Source: Ichthyophis bannanicus
Taxonomy: Eukaryota > Chordata > Amphibia > Gymnophiona > Ichthyophiidae
DNA length: 64,000 nucleotides
Reading direction: 5' to 3'
NCBI GenBank assembly: GCA_033557465.1
Contig: CM066037.1
Location: 521,412,686 to 521,476,685 of the forward strand
Shown here: piece by piece, positions 51,586-62,110 of the stretch
Layout of the letters: every line of letters starts with the position of its first letter
Position numbering within the stretch: the stretch's first letter is position 1
Program-made: the position numbers and the translations under genes
Notes under the pieces: model-generated
Database searches by the model: none
What the model saw: only the letters and a program-made list of their open reading frames with translations
What the model was told of the DNA's origin: nothing

Positions 51586-51905
51586 GGAGAAAGATCTGTG
51601 TGAGAGGGAGCTCCCGCGATTACATCTGTGCGGCTCGGGACTGTAGTACCCGGTGGAGGCTTGCAGTGTCAGCGTGCAGGCAGGAGGAGGACGTGCCCTG
51701 CTTTGGAGGACCCTTCCCTGCTCGATAAAGCCCAGAGGTGCCTGGCAGTTTGTTGGAGAAAGATCTGTGTGAGAGGGAGCTCCCGCGATTACATCTGTGT
51801 GGCTCGGGACTGTAGTACCCGGTGGAGGCTTGCAGTGTCAGCGTGCAGGCAGGAGGAGGACGTGCCCTGCCTTGGAGGACCCTTCCCTGCTCGATAAAGC
51901 CTGGT
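51586..51905 (+). promoter_or_regulatory. Tandem 5' monomers of half-L1 copy 2
   Basis: Two near-identical units begin GGAGAAAGATCTGTGTGAGA (51,586 and 51,755), each ending near CTGCTCGATAAAGCC. In mouse L1, such tandem monomers act as the promoter; that role here is inference. Confidence 0.75.
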
Positions 51906-52030
51906 GGGTTCTACGCGGCCTGCGTGGCGTGGCCTAAGGGGCGTGGCTCAAGGGGAAGGTTACACCCCCCTTTGGTTCCCCTTAGGTGTACCGGAGGTGC
52001 ACATGCTGTCGGTGAGGCCTACCTACAGGA

Positions 52031-53139
52031 ATGGGTAAGCGTAAAACTAAGACTGGTTTAAAATCTGGAGAAGAAGTTGTTACAGGGAAAGTGGTTGGCC
52101 CCATGGATAAACATGTTCAGTCGCTACTACCCGAGGTTCAATCACCGGAGGGTGCCTCGTTGAGCCCCATACTCCGGTCTCCTCCTCCTCTGCCTACACC
52201 GTCTCTCTCATCCACACCGTTGGACTCTCCTCTTGGGGGGTTGTCGTTTGCTGTGCAGCCGGTGTTTTTGGCTACGGCAGACACAGGGATTCTTTCCTCC
52301 CCGGTGCGGGAGGTGACTCTGATGGACATTTGGTCAGCTATACAGAATATTGATAAGCGATTGACCTCTTCTGTGTCCTCTCTATGTACATTTTTCCAAC
52401 AGGTGGTGGATAAATTGCAGCATATGGATAAGCAAATTGATGATTGTACTAAGTTGGTTGCTCGGTCTGATCTCCGGCTCCAATCTTGTGTTGATGCAGA
52501 TGTTTCTTTAACTAGAGAGCTTTTTTTCAGTTTCCTACAGGACGGAGGCCTTGGAGAATCACTCACGAGCTTGCAACTTAAGTTTTCTAAATTTCCCCTG
52601 TACACATTTGTTGTCTCCGGAGATTTTGTTGGGGAAATATGCTTTAGAAGTATTGCATTTAGAGGGGGACGTAGCAGCTGCTCATATGTATTACCTCCCG
52701 GTGACTTCTGTTTCCACTAAGCAACCTGAGCGGGGCTTGTCTCCCTCGGGTTGTTCTGTGGAGCAAAATTTAACCGCCTTTCTGGAGGATTCTTTAGAAG
52801 TGATTTCTAAACGTAGTACTTTGGTGGTCAGGTTTAAATCTGAGTCCGCCAAATTACGCGTTTTGAGGGCATACTTTAAGTTTAGAGATGCTCTCTTTTG
52901 TGGACATAAACTTCAGATATTTCCTGATGTTTGCCCTAGCACTCAGGCCTGGCGGAAACAGATTTTGCTTCTTAAACCTCGTGTAGTGGCATTGGGGGCT
53001 GTCTTTTTTTTTTAAGGTCCCCTGCCGCTGCATTATTACCCTGGGGGGACGTACCTATGTGTATACGGATGTGAAATCTTTACAACAGTTTTTGGATGGG
53101 AAAGAGGCAGGTCAGAATTTGGTGGAGGAATTGACATAG
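52031..53139 (+). pseudogene. L1-type ORF1 (half-L1 copy 2)
   Basis: Starts MGKRKTKTGLKSGEEVV and GPMDKHVQSLL, then a Pro/Ser-rich segment. A coiled-coil region follows (LMDIWSAIQNIDKRLTSSVS, VVDKLQHMDKQIDD). After a frameshift at about 52,535 the RRM-like domain starts (CNLSFLNFP) and continues LGKYALEVLHLEGD and AHMYYLP. The C-terminal domain has TLVVRFKSESAKLRVLRAYF and FCGHKLQIFPDVC. A second shift lies in a T run at about 53,010. The terminal codons end at TAG 53,137-53,139. The order coiled coil - RRM - CTD is that of L1 ORF1p. Two frameshifts inactivate this copy. Confidence 0.82.
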
Positions 53140-53351
53140 TTTATTTAGCTCCCTATCTTGGAGTTATACTCCCTTTTTCTTCATTGTATTTTTTTCTTTT
53201 TAGTATTACTGTATCTTTCTCTCTTGATGTGGTTGTGAATTATGATGCTTTGCTGATTTTGGATTGTAAATTGATTGTGTTGGATGATTTTCTTGTTTGT
53301 ACAATATTTTGGAATTTAAAAAATCCTTAAATAAATAATTTAAAAAAAAAA

Positions 53352-53550
53352 GAATGAAATGGAACGTGTACAACTTGATCTGTTGGGTGTCAGCGAACTG
53401 AAATGGACTGGCATCGGGTACGTTGCATCAGATGATCACATGGTCTACTATGCTGGAAATGAAAGACAAAGAAGAAATGATGTTGCATGTATAATTAAGA
53501 AGAAACTTGCAAGAACTGTAATGAAATACAATGCAAACAGTGAATACTTA
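53352..53550 (+). pseudogene. RTE copy 2: endonuclease, first part
   Basis: Frame MERVQLDLLGVSELKWTGIG, then ASDDHMVYYAGNERQRRND and KKKLARTVMKYNANSEYL. Matches the RTE endonuclease at 15,870-16,100. Interrupted at TTA by the Harbinger element. Confidence 0.85.
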
Positions 53551-54690
53551 GGGGTATGTTTACTAAACCGTCTTAACGTCGCAGCGGTGGTATTATCGCA
53601 TGATAAGTAACATTATCGTGCGATAACGCGGTGGTGGCGTTAAGGCACACTAACGCTGTGAAATCCGGGTCTGAAGGGTGGAGTAAAGCTTCCCGGAGGG
53701 TGGAGAGAAGGGGTCAATGGGCAGAGAGTGGGAGGGGAGAGGCTCCAGGCACACTAACACTGTGAAATCCGGGTCTGAACACTAACGTCAGTGAAACCCT
53801 TGCGTTAAGGCACATTTGCAGGAAAGAGAAACCATTTCAGTCAGCAATGTGCAGCAAAGGCAGGGAAACCCAGAAAAGTGATAGTTGTGATACATGTGCA
53901 GGGACCAAAAAGGCAAATAAACATATAAAAGGACCAGAACCACATCTAAAATCCCAATAACCAAGCTGGTCAAAAGTGATATTAATGATAAACATAAAGC
54001 AACACTACTGACAAAGCGTAAAAATTAAGATATCGTGTTTGGAAGGGTCTATACTCTGTCCCCCTATAAAGTGAATGATCCCACATTGAAATAGCGCTGA
54101 TCAGGGTTTCTGTCGTTTAGCTTGGGCAGGTTTGTTATGGCGTGCACATGTGCAACAGCAGCAGAGTGGGCATGTAGGAAAGGGCAACTGTACTGATGCT
54201 GTAAATGGGATACAGGGGGCTGCAGGCGGCACATGCTGTGGTCCAGCTGGGGCACAGTGCGGACCAGGCAGATGCCTAGGTGGCATAGGAATGCTGAAAC
54301 TGTAAAGCAGCAAGACAGCAACTGACGAGGGTCCAACATGGGCACGAGTGTGTGTCCCACAGTGTCATAGGGGATATTACCCAGTAGGTACCCCCAAGTG
54401 CACATAACATTGGCAGGCGGTGCCAGGGGAAAGTGCGCATGTCCATGTAGGCACCCCTGTCTGAGAACCCACACCATAGGCAGCTGCCTACCAGCACACT
54501 GGATGGCCTGGGACTGCGCACCACCAGCATAATGGCTTGGCAGCATGGTGGCGGAGGGGGCAGTGGCATCTGCCCACAGCAGACCATGGCCAAGCCCCGT
54601 TTAGGTGGGTGCCATGCACTGCAATATACAGGGTCTGTCTGACGAACAGTCATGGTATCCCCAGGGAATGATCTGTCCCTGTGGCAACAG

Positions 54691-54763
54691 TGTGGTGCAG
54701 TACACACAGCCAGTGTGTTCAGGAGCAGAAGGTCACAAGTTCAAGTCCCAGCTGTGGCTCCTG
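54691..54763 (+). repeat. tRNA-like module 1 in the Harbinger element
   Basis: Box A-like GTGGTGCAGTACAC, then AGAAGGTCACAAGTTCAAGTCC (box B within it). No convincing cloverleaf acceptor stem. Resembles modules at 57,092 and 58,051. Confidence 0.4.
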
Positions 54764-54906
54764 CCAACCCTGTCCCCATATTTTACCCAGTACTAAACTG
54801 TGGTAATAAAGACGAAACCTTTATTGCAAATAAAATAAACATGCCTGAAACGCCTATATTTTACCCTACAGAGCACAGACACCATAAACATGTGCAATCC
54901 CTAGAG

Positions 54907-55098
54907 CAGAGTTTCCCAACTGCAGTCCTGGAGGGCCAAACACCATTCAGGTTTCATGCTGTCCCTAATAAATATGCCTGTGCTGCATTTGTATGTGCCG
55001 CCCCCATTGTATGCAAATGTATCCATGCATATTCATTAGGGACAGCATGAAAACCTGAACAGTGTTTGGCCCACCAGGACCGGAGTTGGGAACCTCTG
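54907..55098. mobile_element. hAT-type palindromic MITE, 192 bp
   Basis: Starts CAGAGTTTCCCAACTGCAGT and ends CCGGAGTTGGGAACCTCTG, inverted repeats over about 35 bases. The interior is also largely palindromic (TTCATGCTGTCCCTAATAAA and ATTCATTAGGGACAGCATGA). An 8-bp duplication flanks it: CCCTAGAG (54,899-54,906) and CCCTATAG (55,099-55,106), 7 of 8. Confidence 0.85.
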
Positions 55099-56725
55099 CC
55101 CTATAGCAGCAGCCAACAGGGGCATAAACACCCACACCCACAGGCTCCACTATCCAAAGCCTCATGGAGAGTCAGGCTGTTGGGCCCTGCGCGCAGCAGC
55201 ATCTCCCAATACTGGCACCTTAGCAATGCCGTCCTAAACTTGGGAACACATTCCACATATATCAAAAGGTTGCTATAATTAATGTCAGCTAACAAATCCT
55301 AAGTTAAACACAATTTGTTGATTCATCATAGCAACCTTTCTGATATCTGTGGACTGTGTTTCAGTTATTGATTCTGACAGTGTTTACCACCCCGGGGAGT
55401 GACCCTAACAGTATTGAGTACCATAGCAATGCCCGCACTGTGCCCAGGACTGGTGTGGCGGCCAGGGCTGCCACAAACCTCTATATTTGCACAATGCTGG
55501 CATAGGTGTGGGAGTGTGTGTCTGTCTATCCAGTGTGTTGTGGCTGCCTACACCTTACTGAGCCCACATTGCTTACACTGTTTCCAGTGTTAGCCTGCCA
55601 ATGTGCATAATGAGAAGCAAGGTACTGTGGGTATGGCCTGGACAGGGTGGCATAGGCAGGATGCATTTGCACAAGGTATACGGCAATGGCTGGGATACTG
55701 TAGTGCCCGACCACCACCTGCACGGACAGGGTGGCCACAGCATGTCATGCTGGGAGGTCGCTCTCACCCTGACTGAGCAGTGACCACGGCATGGCTAGGT
55801 TCCCCCATAGTGCTGTACAGTATTTCTCTCAAGTGATATTTATGGGTTCTCTTTTCTGGGGCCCAATCACTGACATACCTGCGTGGTGTGTGTGCGCCGA
55901 CATCCCAGTTTTGGGTGCACACAGTTCCTCCAGGAACATGCACTATGTACTAGATAGCAGACTGTCTGCAGTTAGCATCTGTATGGCCGCACCACCTGGC
56001 AGGGTGCAGCAGGTGCACACTGACTACCCTCTGCTGGTGAATGTCAGATCATAGCGGGGGGCAGCTGAGCTGACTGGGCCCACTACCTATCTGCCAGTGG
56101 CCCTGTCCCAAGTGCAGATCCTCAGCAGCTGTCCGTTCGCCACCAGGACTGGAGTTGCTGGTCCCACAGCCTGTCCTCATGTACCTCCACTGCCCCCCTT
56201 GCAAAGGGTGAGAGTGTGGGGTCTGTTGGGGGCAGATCATGTCCCCCGCCCTGACCCAGAGAGGGCGGCTTGCTAAGTACATTGTTGCCATGTGAGCCTT
56301 GACACACCCCTGCTCCCTAAACAGGTGACCATAGCAAGCACAGTGGATATGCACTATGTTGTGTGCATCATGGACAAGGGCCAGACATGACTGGCAATTA
56401 CAAATGGACACAGAGACCTCCTAAAGGTGTCTGCAACAAATACCTGTCACACACTGGCACTGATGGAGACCTGCAGCACCGCCCACCTCAACCAACCCGA
56501 GTACTGCGGACCTGGTGCTGGCCACTCCACCTCACCGTCAGGGTGAGCACAGAACACGCACATTGGCATGGCCTGTGGGTACTCTGTGCCAGTAACATGC
56601 ACGGTCATTCACCCCTACCAAGCTGACGTGCTGTAGAGGTGCATACCCCATCTGGTGAGCAAATATAGACTGCTGTTCTGCATGTGAATTGCATTATGGG
56701 TGCTGTTGGTTCTATCCTATCCTGG

Positions 56726-57013
56726 TATTTATTTATTTTATTTACATTCTCTTATATACAGCGCTATTCTGCATCAGTGCGGTTTACATTGAACAAACTG
56801 AAATTACATTGAACAGGGCATTATAACTTGGAGATAACTATTTTACAGGGAACATGGGCTATGGAGGGTTAAGTGGCTTGCCCAAGACCACAAGGAGCAC
56901 CTGTGGGACTAGAAACCCCAGTCCTTCCGGCCCAAGGTTGCTGTCCTCTAATGGGATTTGAACCCCTGACCTTCCGGCCTGAAGTACCTTGCCCCAACCA
57001 CTAGGCCACTCCT
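56726..57013 (-). repeat. tRNA-derived SINE, well-preserved minus-strand copy
   Basis: Read on the minus strand: head with GGCCTAGTGGTTGGGG, box B GGGTTCAAATCCCA-like, body CTAGTCCCACAGGTGCTCC, tail GTAAACCGCACTGATGCAGA, then AAATAAATAAAT. About 288 bp, the cleanest full-length copy here. Confidence 0.88.
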
Positions 57014-57091
57014 TCACTCCTGCCACAGCAGACAGTTTTATGGTGATGTGCACTCTTTCTATAGCCAGCCATTGGTACGATAACTCCCATA

Positions 57092-57163
57092 GTGATGTTG
57101 CACAATGGTTAATGCAATGACTTCAGTAGCAGAGGTCATAGGTTCGATTCCTCTCTGTTCCCC
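57092..57163 (+). repeat. tRNA-like module 2, with T-run
   Basis: Box A-like GTTGCACAATGGTTAATGCA, box B GGTTCGATTCC, then a seven-T run at 57,164-57,170 that could end Pol III transcription. The acceptor arm does not pair well, so I do not call a tRNA gene. Confidence 0.45.
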
Positions 57164-57170
57164 TTTTTTT

Positions 57171-58050
57171 ATGGCTGTCCTACACAATTACGTTTCATTC
57201 GTGTAACAGTCATATCTGTGCAGATCTGTGCTGCCGCCACATTATACCCACATTACTGTTGTCATCCATCCTTCTGTCCGTCTATGTGTGTGTGCCAGCT
57301 GTGTGGCATCCTGCCCTAATGTGCAGGCTGCTACTCCATGTCCTGCACTGGCACACTTTTCTGCATTGCGGCTCTTCATGCTTGCCTCTCCTGTGTCTGC
57401 TCTGCATGGCACTGCTCTCCTCTGTCCTCCTGTCATTGCACTTATCCTGTCACCTCTACCTCCTCTGGTGGACACGTATCCCCATCCTCTGCCACACACT
57501 GTCATTGTTGCACTGTACATTACCATCATCCTGTACATCGGTACAGCTGCCCCTGATATGTTTGTCCACTTTACCCGCTGCTTCATGGGCTGCATGCAGA
57601 TTTGGCTGGTCCATGAGCTCCGTCATCTACTTCCTTCCATCACTTGTTCATTGCCTTTCCTTGGTGCTCTGTGCAGTGTTATGGTTACATCTGTGTTTGA
57701 GCCATATATTTCATGCTTGTGACTTTGGGGCACCTTTGTGCCCCTGGGCACCATCTCCTGTGTCACCTTGGCATCCCTGGGGCATCTTTCACAGCACCTT
57801 AGGTTTGGCCAGCTTATGGGGCGCCTTATATGCTGCCTTGGAGGGTGCCAACCTTTCCTGCTGCCCTCTGGGGTACATTATGACCTGTCTTGGATGATGT
57901 GGTGCTTTATGATGTGCCTTATTGTGTGCCCTAAAAGGTGCATTAGGTAGCGGCACTGGGGTGGGGCTTTTTTGGCTGGCAGTGCAAATTGTTGGGATGT
58001 GTCTGACTGTTACTAACAGGAAAAGGGATTGCCTCAGACAGGCTTTTAAC
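57171..58050. other. Low-complexity interior of the Harbinger element
   Basis: CT- and TG-rich sequence giving hydrophobic, Cys/Leu-rich frames on the plus strand (for example 57,259-57,897). They overlap in several frames and match no family. I do not consider them genes. Confidence 0.5.
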
Positions 58051-58123
58051 TGAGCCCACTGGGGGATCGAACTCATGACCACTGTATCAGCAGTCAATGT
58101 ATTAACCACTGTGCTACACCTCT
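58051..58123 (-). repeat. tRNA-like module 3 in the Harbinger element
   Basis: Minus strand: box A GTGTAGCACAGTGGTTAA, then GGTCATGAGTTCGATCCC (box B). Shares the CAG..GGTCAYRRGTTC core with modules 1 and 2. Confidence 0.45.
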
Positions 58124-58317
58124 GTTTCTGTTGCTGTGTTTGCAGGTCAGTGCGCCTAATTAAGGCTAACGCGTGTTAATGTGCCGCGGCTCCCTTTATC
58201 GCACGATAACCCGAAATGCTACCTTAAGACCGGAATGCCCACTTCTTATATGGCATTCTTCACATTATCGCTGGAGCTAGTGCCGGGAACATTAAGACGG
58301 TTTAGTAAACATATCCC

Positions 58318-58588
58318 TTATTCTCTATTCGCTTTTGAGGCATGTCTTATCAACATAACTATAATTCAAGTATATGCCCCAACAACAGCTGCAGAAGAGG
58401 ATGAAATTGATGAGTACTCTGAACCAGTACAAGCTGAAATTGACAGAACATGCAAATAGGATATCCTGATAGTCATGGGTGACTGGAACGCAAATGTTGG
58501 CAACAAAGAAGGCGGCAAAATGGTTGGAAAATATGGACTTGGCAACAGAAATGAAGCTGGAGAAAGACTTATAGAATTCTGCAAGACC
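58318..58588 (+). pseudogene. RTE copy 2: endonuclease, second part
   Basis: Reads INITIIQVYAPTTAAEEDEI, VQAEIDRTCK, a stop, then DILIVMGDWNANVG and GERLIEFCKT. The GDWN motif is a catalytic endonuclease landmark. Split from its N-terminal part by the Harbinger element and from its C-terminal part by half-L1 copy 3. Confidence 0.86.
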
Positions 58589-58590
58589 GT

Positions 58591-59106
58591 GAGAGAGTAT
58601 CGCTGCTGAGGGAGCTGCCGCGCGATTTTCACCAGCGTGGTTCAGCGCAGCAGGACCTGGAGGAGGCTTACTGGACCAGCATGCAGGCGAGAGAAGGACG
58701 TGCCCTGGCCCGGAGGACACTTCCCTGCTCTACAAAGCCCACAGGTGCAGGAGAGTTCAGCTGAGAGAGTATCGCTGCTGAGGGAGCTGCCGCGCGATTT
58801 TCACCAGCGCGGGTCAGCGCAGCAGGACCTGGAGGAGGCTTACTGGACCAGCGTGCAGGCGAGAGAAGGACATGCCCTGGCCCGGAGGACCCTTCCCTGC
58901 TCTACAAAGCCCACAGGTGCAGGAGAGTTCAGCTGAGAGAGTATCGCTGCTGAGGGAGCTGCTGCGCGATTTTCACCAGCGTGGTTCAGCGCAGTAGGAC
59001 CTGGAGGAGGCTTACTGGACCAGCGTGCAGGCGAGAGAAGGACGTGCCCTGGCCCGGAGGACCCTTCCCTGCTCTACAAAGCCCACAGGTACTACACGCG
59101 GCCACG
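58591..59106 (+). promoter_or_regulatory. Three tandem 5' monomers, 172-bp period
   Basis: Units start GAGAGAGTATCGCTGCTGAG at 58,591, 58,763 and 58,935, nearly identical. Each contains GCGCGATTTTCACCAGCG and GGACCTGGAGGAGGCTTACT. They are analogous in position to mouse L1 promoter monomers. Sequence is only distantly like the copy 2 monomers. Confidence 0.82.
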
Positions 59107-59225
59107 TGTCGCGGCCTGCGTGGTGTGGCCTAAGGGGCGTGGCTCAAGGGGCAGGACACGCCCCTTTGGCACCCCTTCGGCGCACATGAGGTGTTCGTGT
59201 GTGTCTGTTGAAGTCAGTGTTAACC

Positions 59226-60258
59226 ATGGGCAAACGGAAGGCTAAGGTTGGTACCAAGTCTGGGAATGGTGTTTCAGGTGGAAAAGTGGTGGGCCCTATG
59301 GACAAACATGTGACTTCCATGCTGCCTGGCGATCATTCACCGGAGGGGGCTTTATTGAGCCCTGTTCTTCGGTCTCCTCCTCCTCTTCCACTACCAACTT
59401 TCTCTTCCACCTTGCTGGAGTGTTCCCCTGAGAAGGCACCCCTGGTTCCGCTTCCTGTTTTTCCAGATGTTTCAGGATCTGGGGTTATTGCTTCCACTGT
59501 TGGGGAAGTGACTCTTACTGACATATGGTCTGCAATTCAAAAAATTGATGTACGTTTAACCTCTACAGTATCCTCTCTTTGTAAGTTTTCCCAAGATGTG
59601 GTTGGCAAGTTACAATTTATGGATAATCAATTGGGTTCTTTTGTTAAGTTTGCTGCTCATTCTGATTCCCAGTTCCAATCCTGCCGAGATTCAGATGTTG
59701 CTTTAATGAGGGATTTTTCAAATATTTCCTTTCGGCTGGAAGTTCTGGAGAATCAGGCCAGAGTATGCAACTTACGTTTCTTAAACTTTCCCATTACGCA
59801 TTTATCGTTTCCTGAAATTTTACTGGGGAAATATTTCTCTGAAGTGTTACATTTGGAGGGGGATTTACAAATAGCCCATATGTATTACTTGCCTTTGGGT
59901 TCTTCTTCTTCTCCTCGAGCCGTCGGGACCGCGGTCCCTTCGGTTTGTTCTTTGGATCAGAACCTAATGGTTTCCTGGAGGATTCCCTTGACATCATTTC
60001 TAAGCGCAATACTTTGGTAGTGAAGTTTGTTTCTGAAACTGCCAAATTGCGGGTTTTGCGAGCGTACTTCAAGCGTAGGCACACTCTTTTTTGTGGTCAT
60101 ACTATCCAGGTTTTTCCAGATGTCTGTTGGTTTACTCAAGTTCGGCGTAAGCAGCTCTTGTTGTTGAAACCGCAGGTTGTAGCTTTGGGGGCGACTTTTT
60201 TCCTGAAATTTCCCTGTCGTTGTATAGTTACTCTTGGGGGACAAACCTATGTATATAC
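59226..60258 (+). pseudogene. L1-type ORF1 (half-L1 copy 3)
   Basis: Starts MGKRKAKVGTKSGNG and GPMDKHVTSML, then a Pro-rich segment. Coiled-coil stretch TDIWSAIQKIDVRLTSTVSS, VVGKLQFMDNQLGS. RRM-like VLENQARVCNLRFLNFP, FPEILLGKYFSEVLHLEGD. A frameshift at about 59,950 precedes SKRNTLVVKFVSETAKLRVL and GHTIQVFPDVCW. LTR G interrupts the last codons at 60,258; they resume at 61,817 (VNTLKSFLDRKAG). Only one frameshift and the insertion damage it. Confidence 0.82.
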
Positions 60259-61812
60259 TGTGATAAGGAAGCTTATCATAGTTCAGGAGGGAGCTATAAA
60301 AGAGGTGAATTGGCTTTGAACAAGCAACCTGTCTTTGCTGGTAGAAATACTAAAACAGAATATTTTCATAAAAGACTACCAGTCCCAGAATGCACCAGGT
60401 TTCAAACAGCCTCTAGAAGAGCTGAAGTGGGGAAACGTGTGTTCAATCAGGAGAGCTATGAGGTAATCCCCAATCACTCATCTCCAAGGGCAGGGCTTGA
60501 TTCAGCACACCTGGGCTGTGCTAGGGTGGAGTGTCCCTCTAAGCACGTTAAAAGTAATAGATTTTCTACACACAGGCAGAGCAGGGGGAGCCAGCAGAAG
60601 CAGGAGAGCAGACAGAACCGTGAGAGCACACAGAACCAGCAGCAGCAACGTGGAAGGAAAAAGAGAAAGACATCTTGGAGGTCTAAAGAAGGAGCCCACA
60701 GCAGTACGTGTGTTGGGAGTCATTCCAGAGGCAAGCATACTCCATTGGACTGGAGGAAGCCAGAGGAGTGGGGTTATAAAGCCAGGAATTCCCAGACAGC
60801 ACCTTTGAAGGAGAGGGCTGCATGTGGAAGGGGCCCTAAGACCGGTGCAAGAAGGTATGTGAAGAGAGACCCAATGTCCAGGGATCTTGATTGGAAGGCT
60901 GGACATAAAAGCTGGACTACTTACTGGCCAGGATACCAGGAGAGGAAACCTAACAGCAAAGGAAGCTCAGGTATGAACTTTGATTTATGCCCTAGCTCTT
61001 CTCCAGGAAGACAGCAGGGAAAGAAATATTATCCTGAGAATGATCAATTAAGGAATTCCTCTGAGCCAGACCCTGATATTGATTCCATGATATTTGAAGA
61101 AGAAGGAGATATATCAAATGATCAGAATGAATACATGGATTGCTCTCTGTCTAGGCTGTTGTTTTAAAGTACTTTCTCACTAATACAACAACCACCAAAA
61201 GGAACTGTAACTTGTTCTTTTATCTACCCAGAAAAGTCTCTGCAAGAAAGCTTTAGGGTAGGATTGAGCCACGTAGAGAGAGTGAACCAGCAAAGGGGTT
61301 TGCAGCTGGCTAATTATTGGTGATTGAGCCAGGCACAAGTGCACGTGAGCTCTGGAAGGAAACTTTTCTTTTTTTTGTGTGTGTGAATAGAAGAAAGTTA
61401 TCCTTGATAAAGAACAGTTTTTTTGTTACTTTTGGGTTTTGTTTTTGCTTTTGGAGCACTGCTAAGAGTCATTAGCAGGAGCCATCAAAAAGACCTTTTC
61501 TGTTTCCCAGCAAGGTCTTTATTGTTTGATTGCTTAAGAAGTTCAGTTATCTTATATCATGATTTGTTTTTCCTGAGTACAATAGTGGAAGCAAGTGTCC
61601 TTTTGTGTTACCAAGTAAATCTGTGTGGGAGAATAAACCCCATGAATAAAATCTGTTTTTCTTTGCTTACACTCGAGCAACACAACTCATTATTTTGTGA
61701 ATGGCTGATTCTGGTATAAGTGAACTACATTCCCCACAATCCTTTGCAAGTCATAATAATACTTTGCCTTTGCTAAGACTGTGGCCCTTCACGACCAGCG
61801 CCCCCATTTACA
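60259..61812 (+). mobile_element. Solo LTR 'G' of Ty3-like family
   Basis: A 1,554-bp unit from TGTGATAAGG to CCCATTTACA. The 4-bp duplication ATAC flanks it (60,255-60,258 and 61,813-61,816). AATAAA signals at about 61,632 and 61,645. Inserted in half-L1 copy 3 ORF1. Confidence 0.85.
60286..61167 (+). pseudogene. LTR-encoded ORF, family G, start lost
   Basis: The frame is open from the LTR edge to 61,167, but no ATG lies near position 28 or in the following 200 codons. Composition matches the group: Arg/Ser/Gln-rich centre (QSRGSQQKQESRQNRE) and acidic end (MIFEEEGDISNDQNEYMDCSLSRLLF, given here as features: acidic run then MDCSL near the stop). FYPE-like YYPENDQLRN recalls NFYPEAH in family A. 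Either the start codon was lost or translation begins otherwise. Confidence 0.55.
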
Positions 61813-62110
61813 ATACTGATGTAAATACTTTAAAATCTTTTTTGGATAGGAAAGCAGGGGGTAGTTCATAGTCGGAGGAATTGATAAATGTTTTTGGCTT
61901 CCTAATGTGGGGTTATTATACTCCTTATTTCTTATCCTTTTGGATTGTTAGAACTTGTGTTTTCTTTTGAACCGTTCTCTCTCCTTTGATGTGATCTTTT
62001 TATGTGGGAAGGTTTCATTTGAACTGATATGCTAAGTATCTTGTTTATTTGCTTATACTCATTGTATTGTATTCAGAAAATTCTTAAATAAAAAATTAAA
62101 AAAAAAAAAA

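Larger units (their letters stand above)
51585..53350 (+). mobile_element. Half-L1 copy 2 (ORF1-only L1 unit)
   Basis: A 1.77 kb unit: two 5' monomers (from 51,586 and 51,755, period 169), unique leader, ORF1 (52,031-53,139), about 200 bases of 3' UTR ending CTTAAATAAATAATTT, then poly(A). A 12-13 bp duplication (GAATGAAATGGA at 51,573-51,584 and 53,352-53,363) flanks it. No ORF2 exists between ORF1 and the poly(A). The layout is that of HAL1 elements of mammals, which were mobilised by L1 in trans. Confidence 0.82.
53551..58317. mobile_element. PIF/Harbinger-type element, 4.8 kb, no transposase seen
   Basis: Left terminus GGGGTATGTTTACTAAACCG, then TCTTAA. The right terminus ends TTAAGACGGTTTAGTAAACA, then TATCCC. 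The 26-bp inverted repeats match at 25 positions. The 3-bp duplication TTA flanks it (53,548-53,550 and 58,318-58,320), the Harbinger signature. Subterminal TTATCGCACGATAA-like motifs occur at both ends. RTE copy 2 continues after removal. I see no DDE transposase or Myb-like gene. The interior holds a hAT MITE, a SINE, three tRNA-like modules and low-complexity frames. Confidence 0.85.
58589..62110 (+). mobile_element. Half-L1 copy 3, split by LTR G
   Basis: Same organisation as copy 2: three 5' monomers, leader, ORF1, 3' UTR ending CTTAAATAAAAAATTAAAAA and poly(A). A perfect 15-bp duplication GAATTCTGCAAGACC flanks it (58,574-58,588 and 62,111-62,125). Without LTR G and its duplication it is about 1.96 kb. 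No ORF2. Confidence 0.85.

Noticed and set aside
57092..57163. Functional tRNA gene
   Set aside because: Box A and B are present but the acceptor stem does not pair. Treated as a tRNA-like module.
57259..57897. 212-codon plus-strand frame, hydrophobic and Leu/Cys-rich
   Set aside because: Overlapping long frames exist in other frames of the same CT-rich sequence, and there is no family landmark. It is best explained by base composition.
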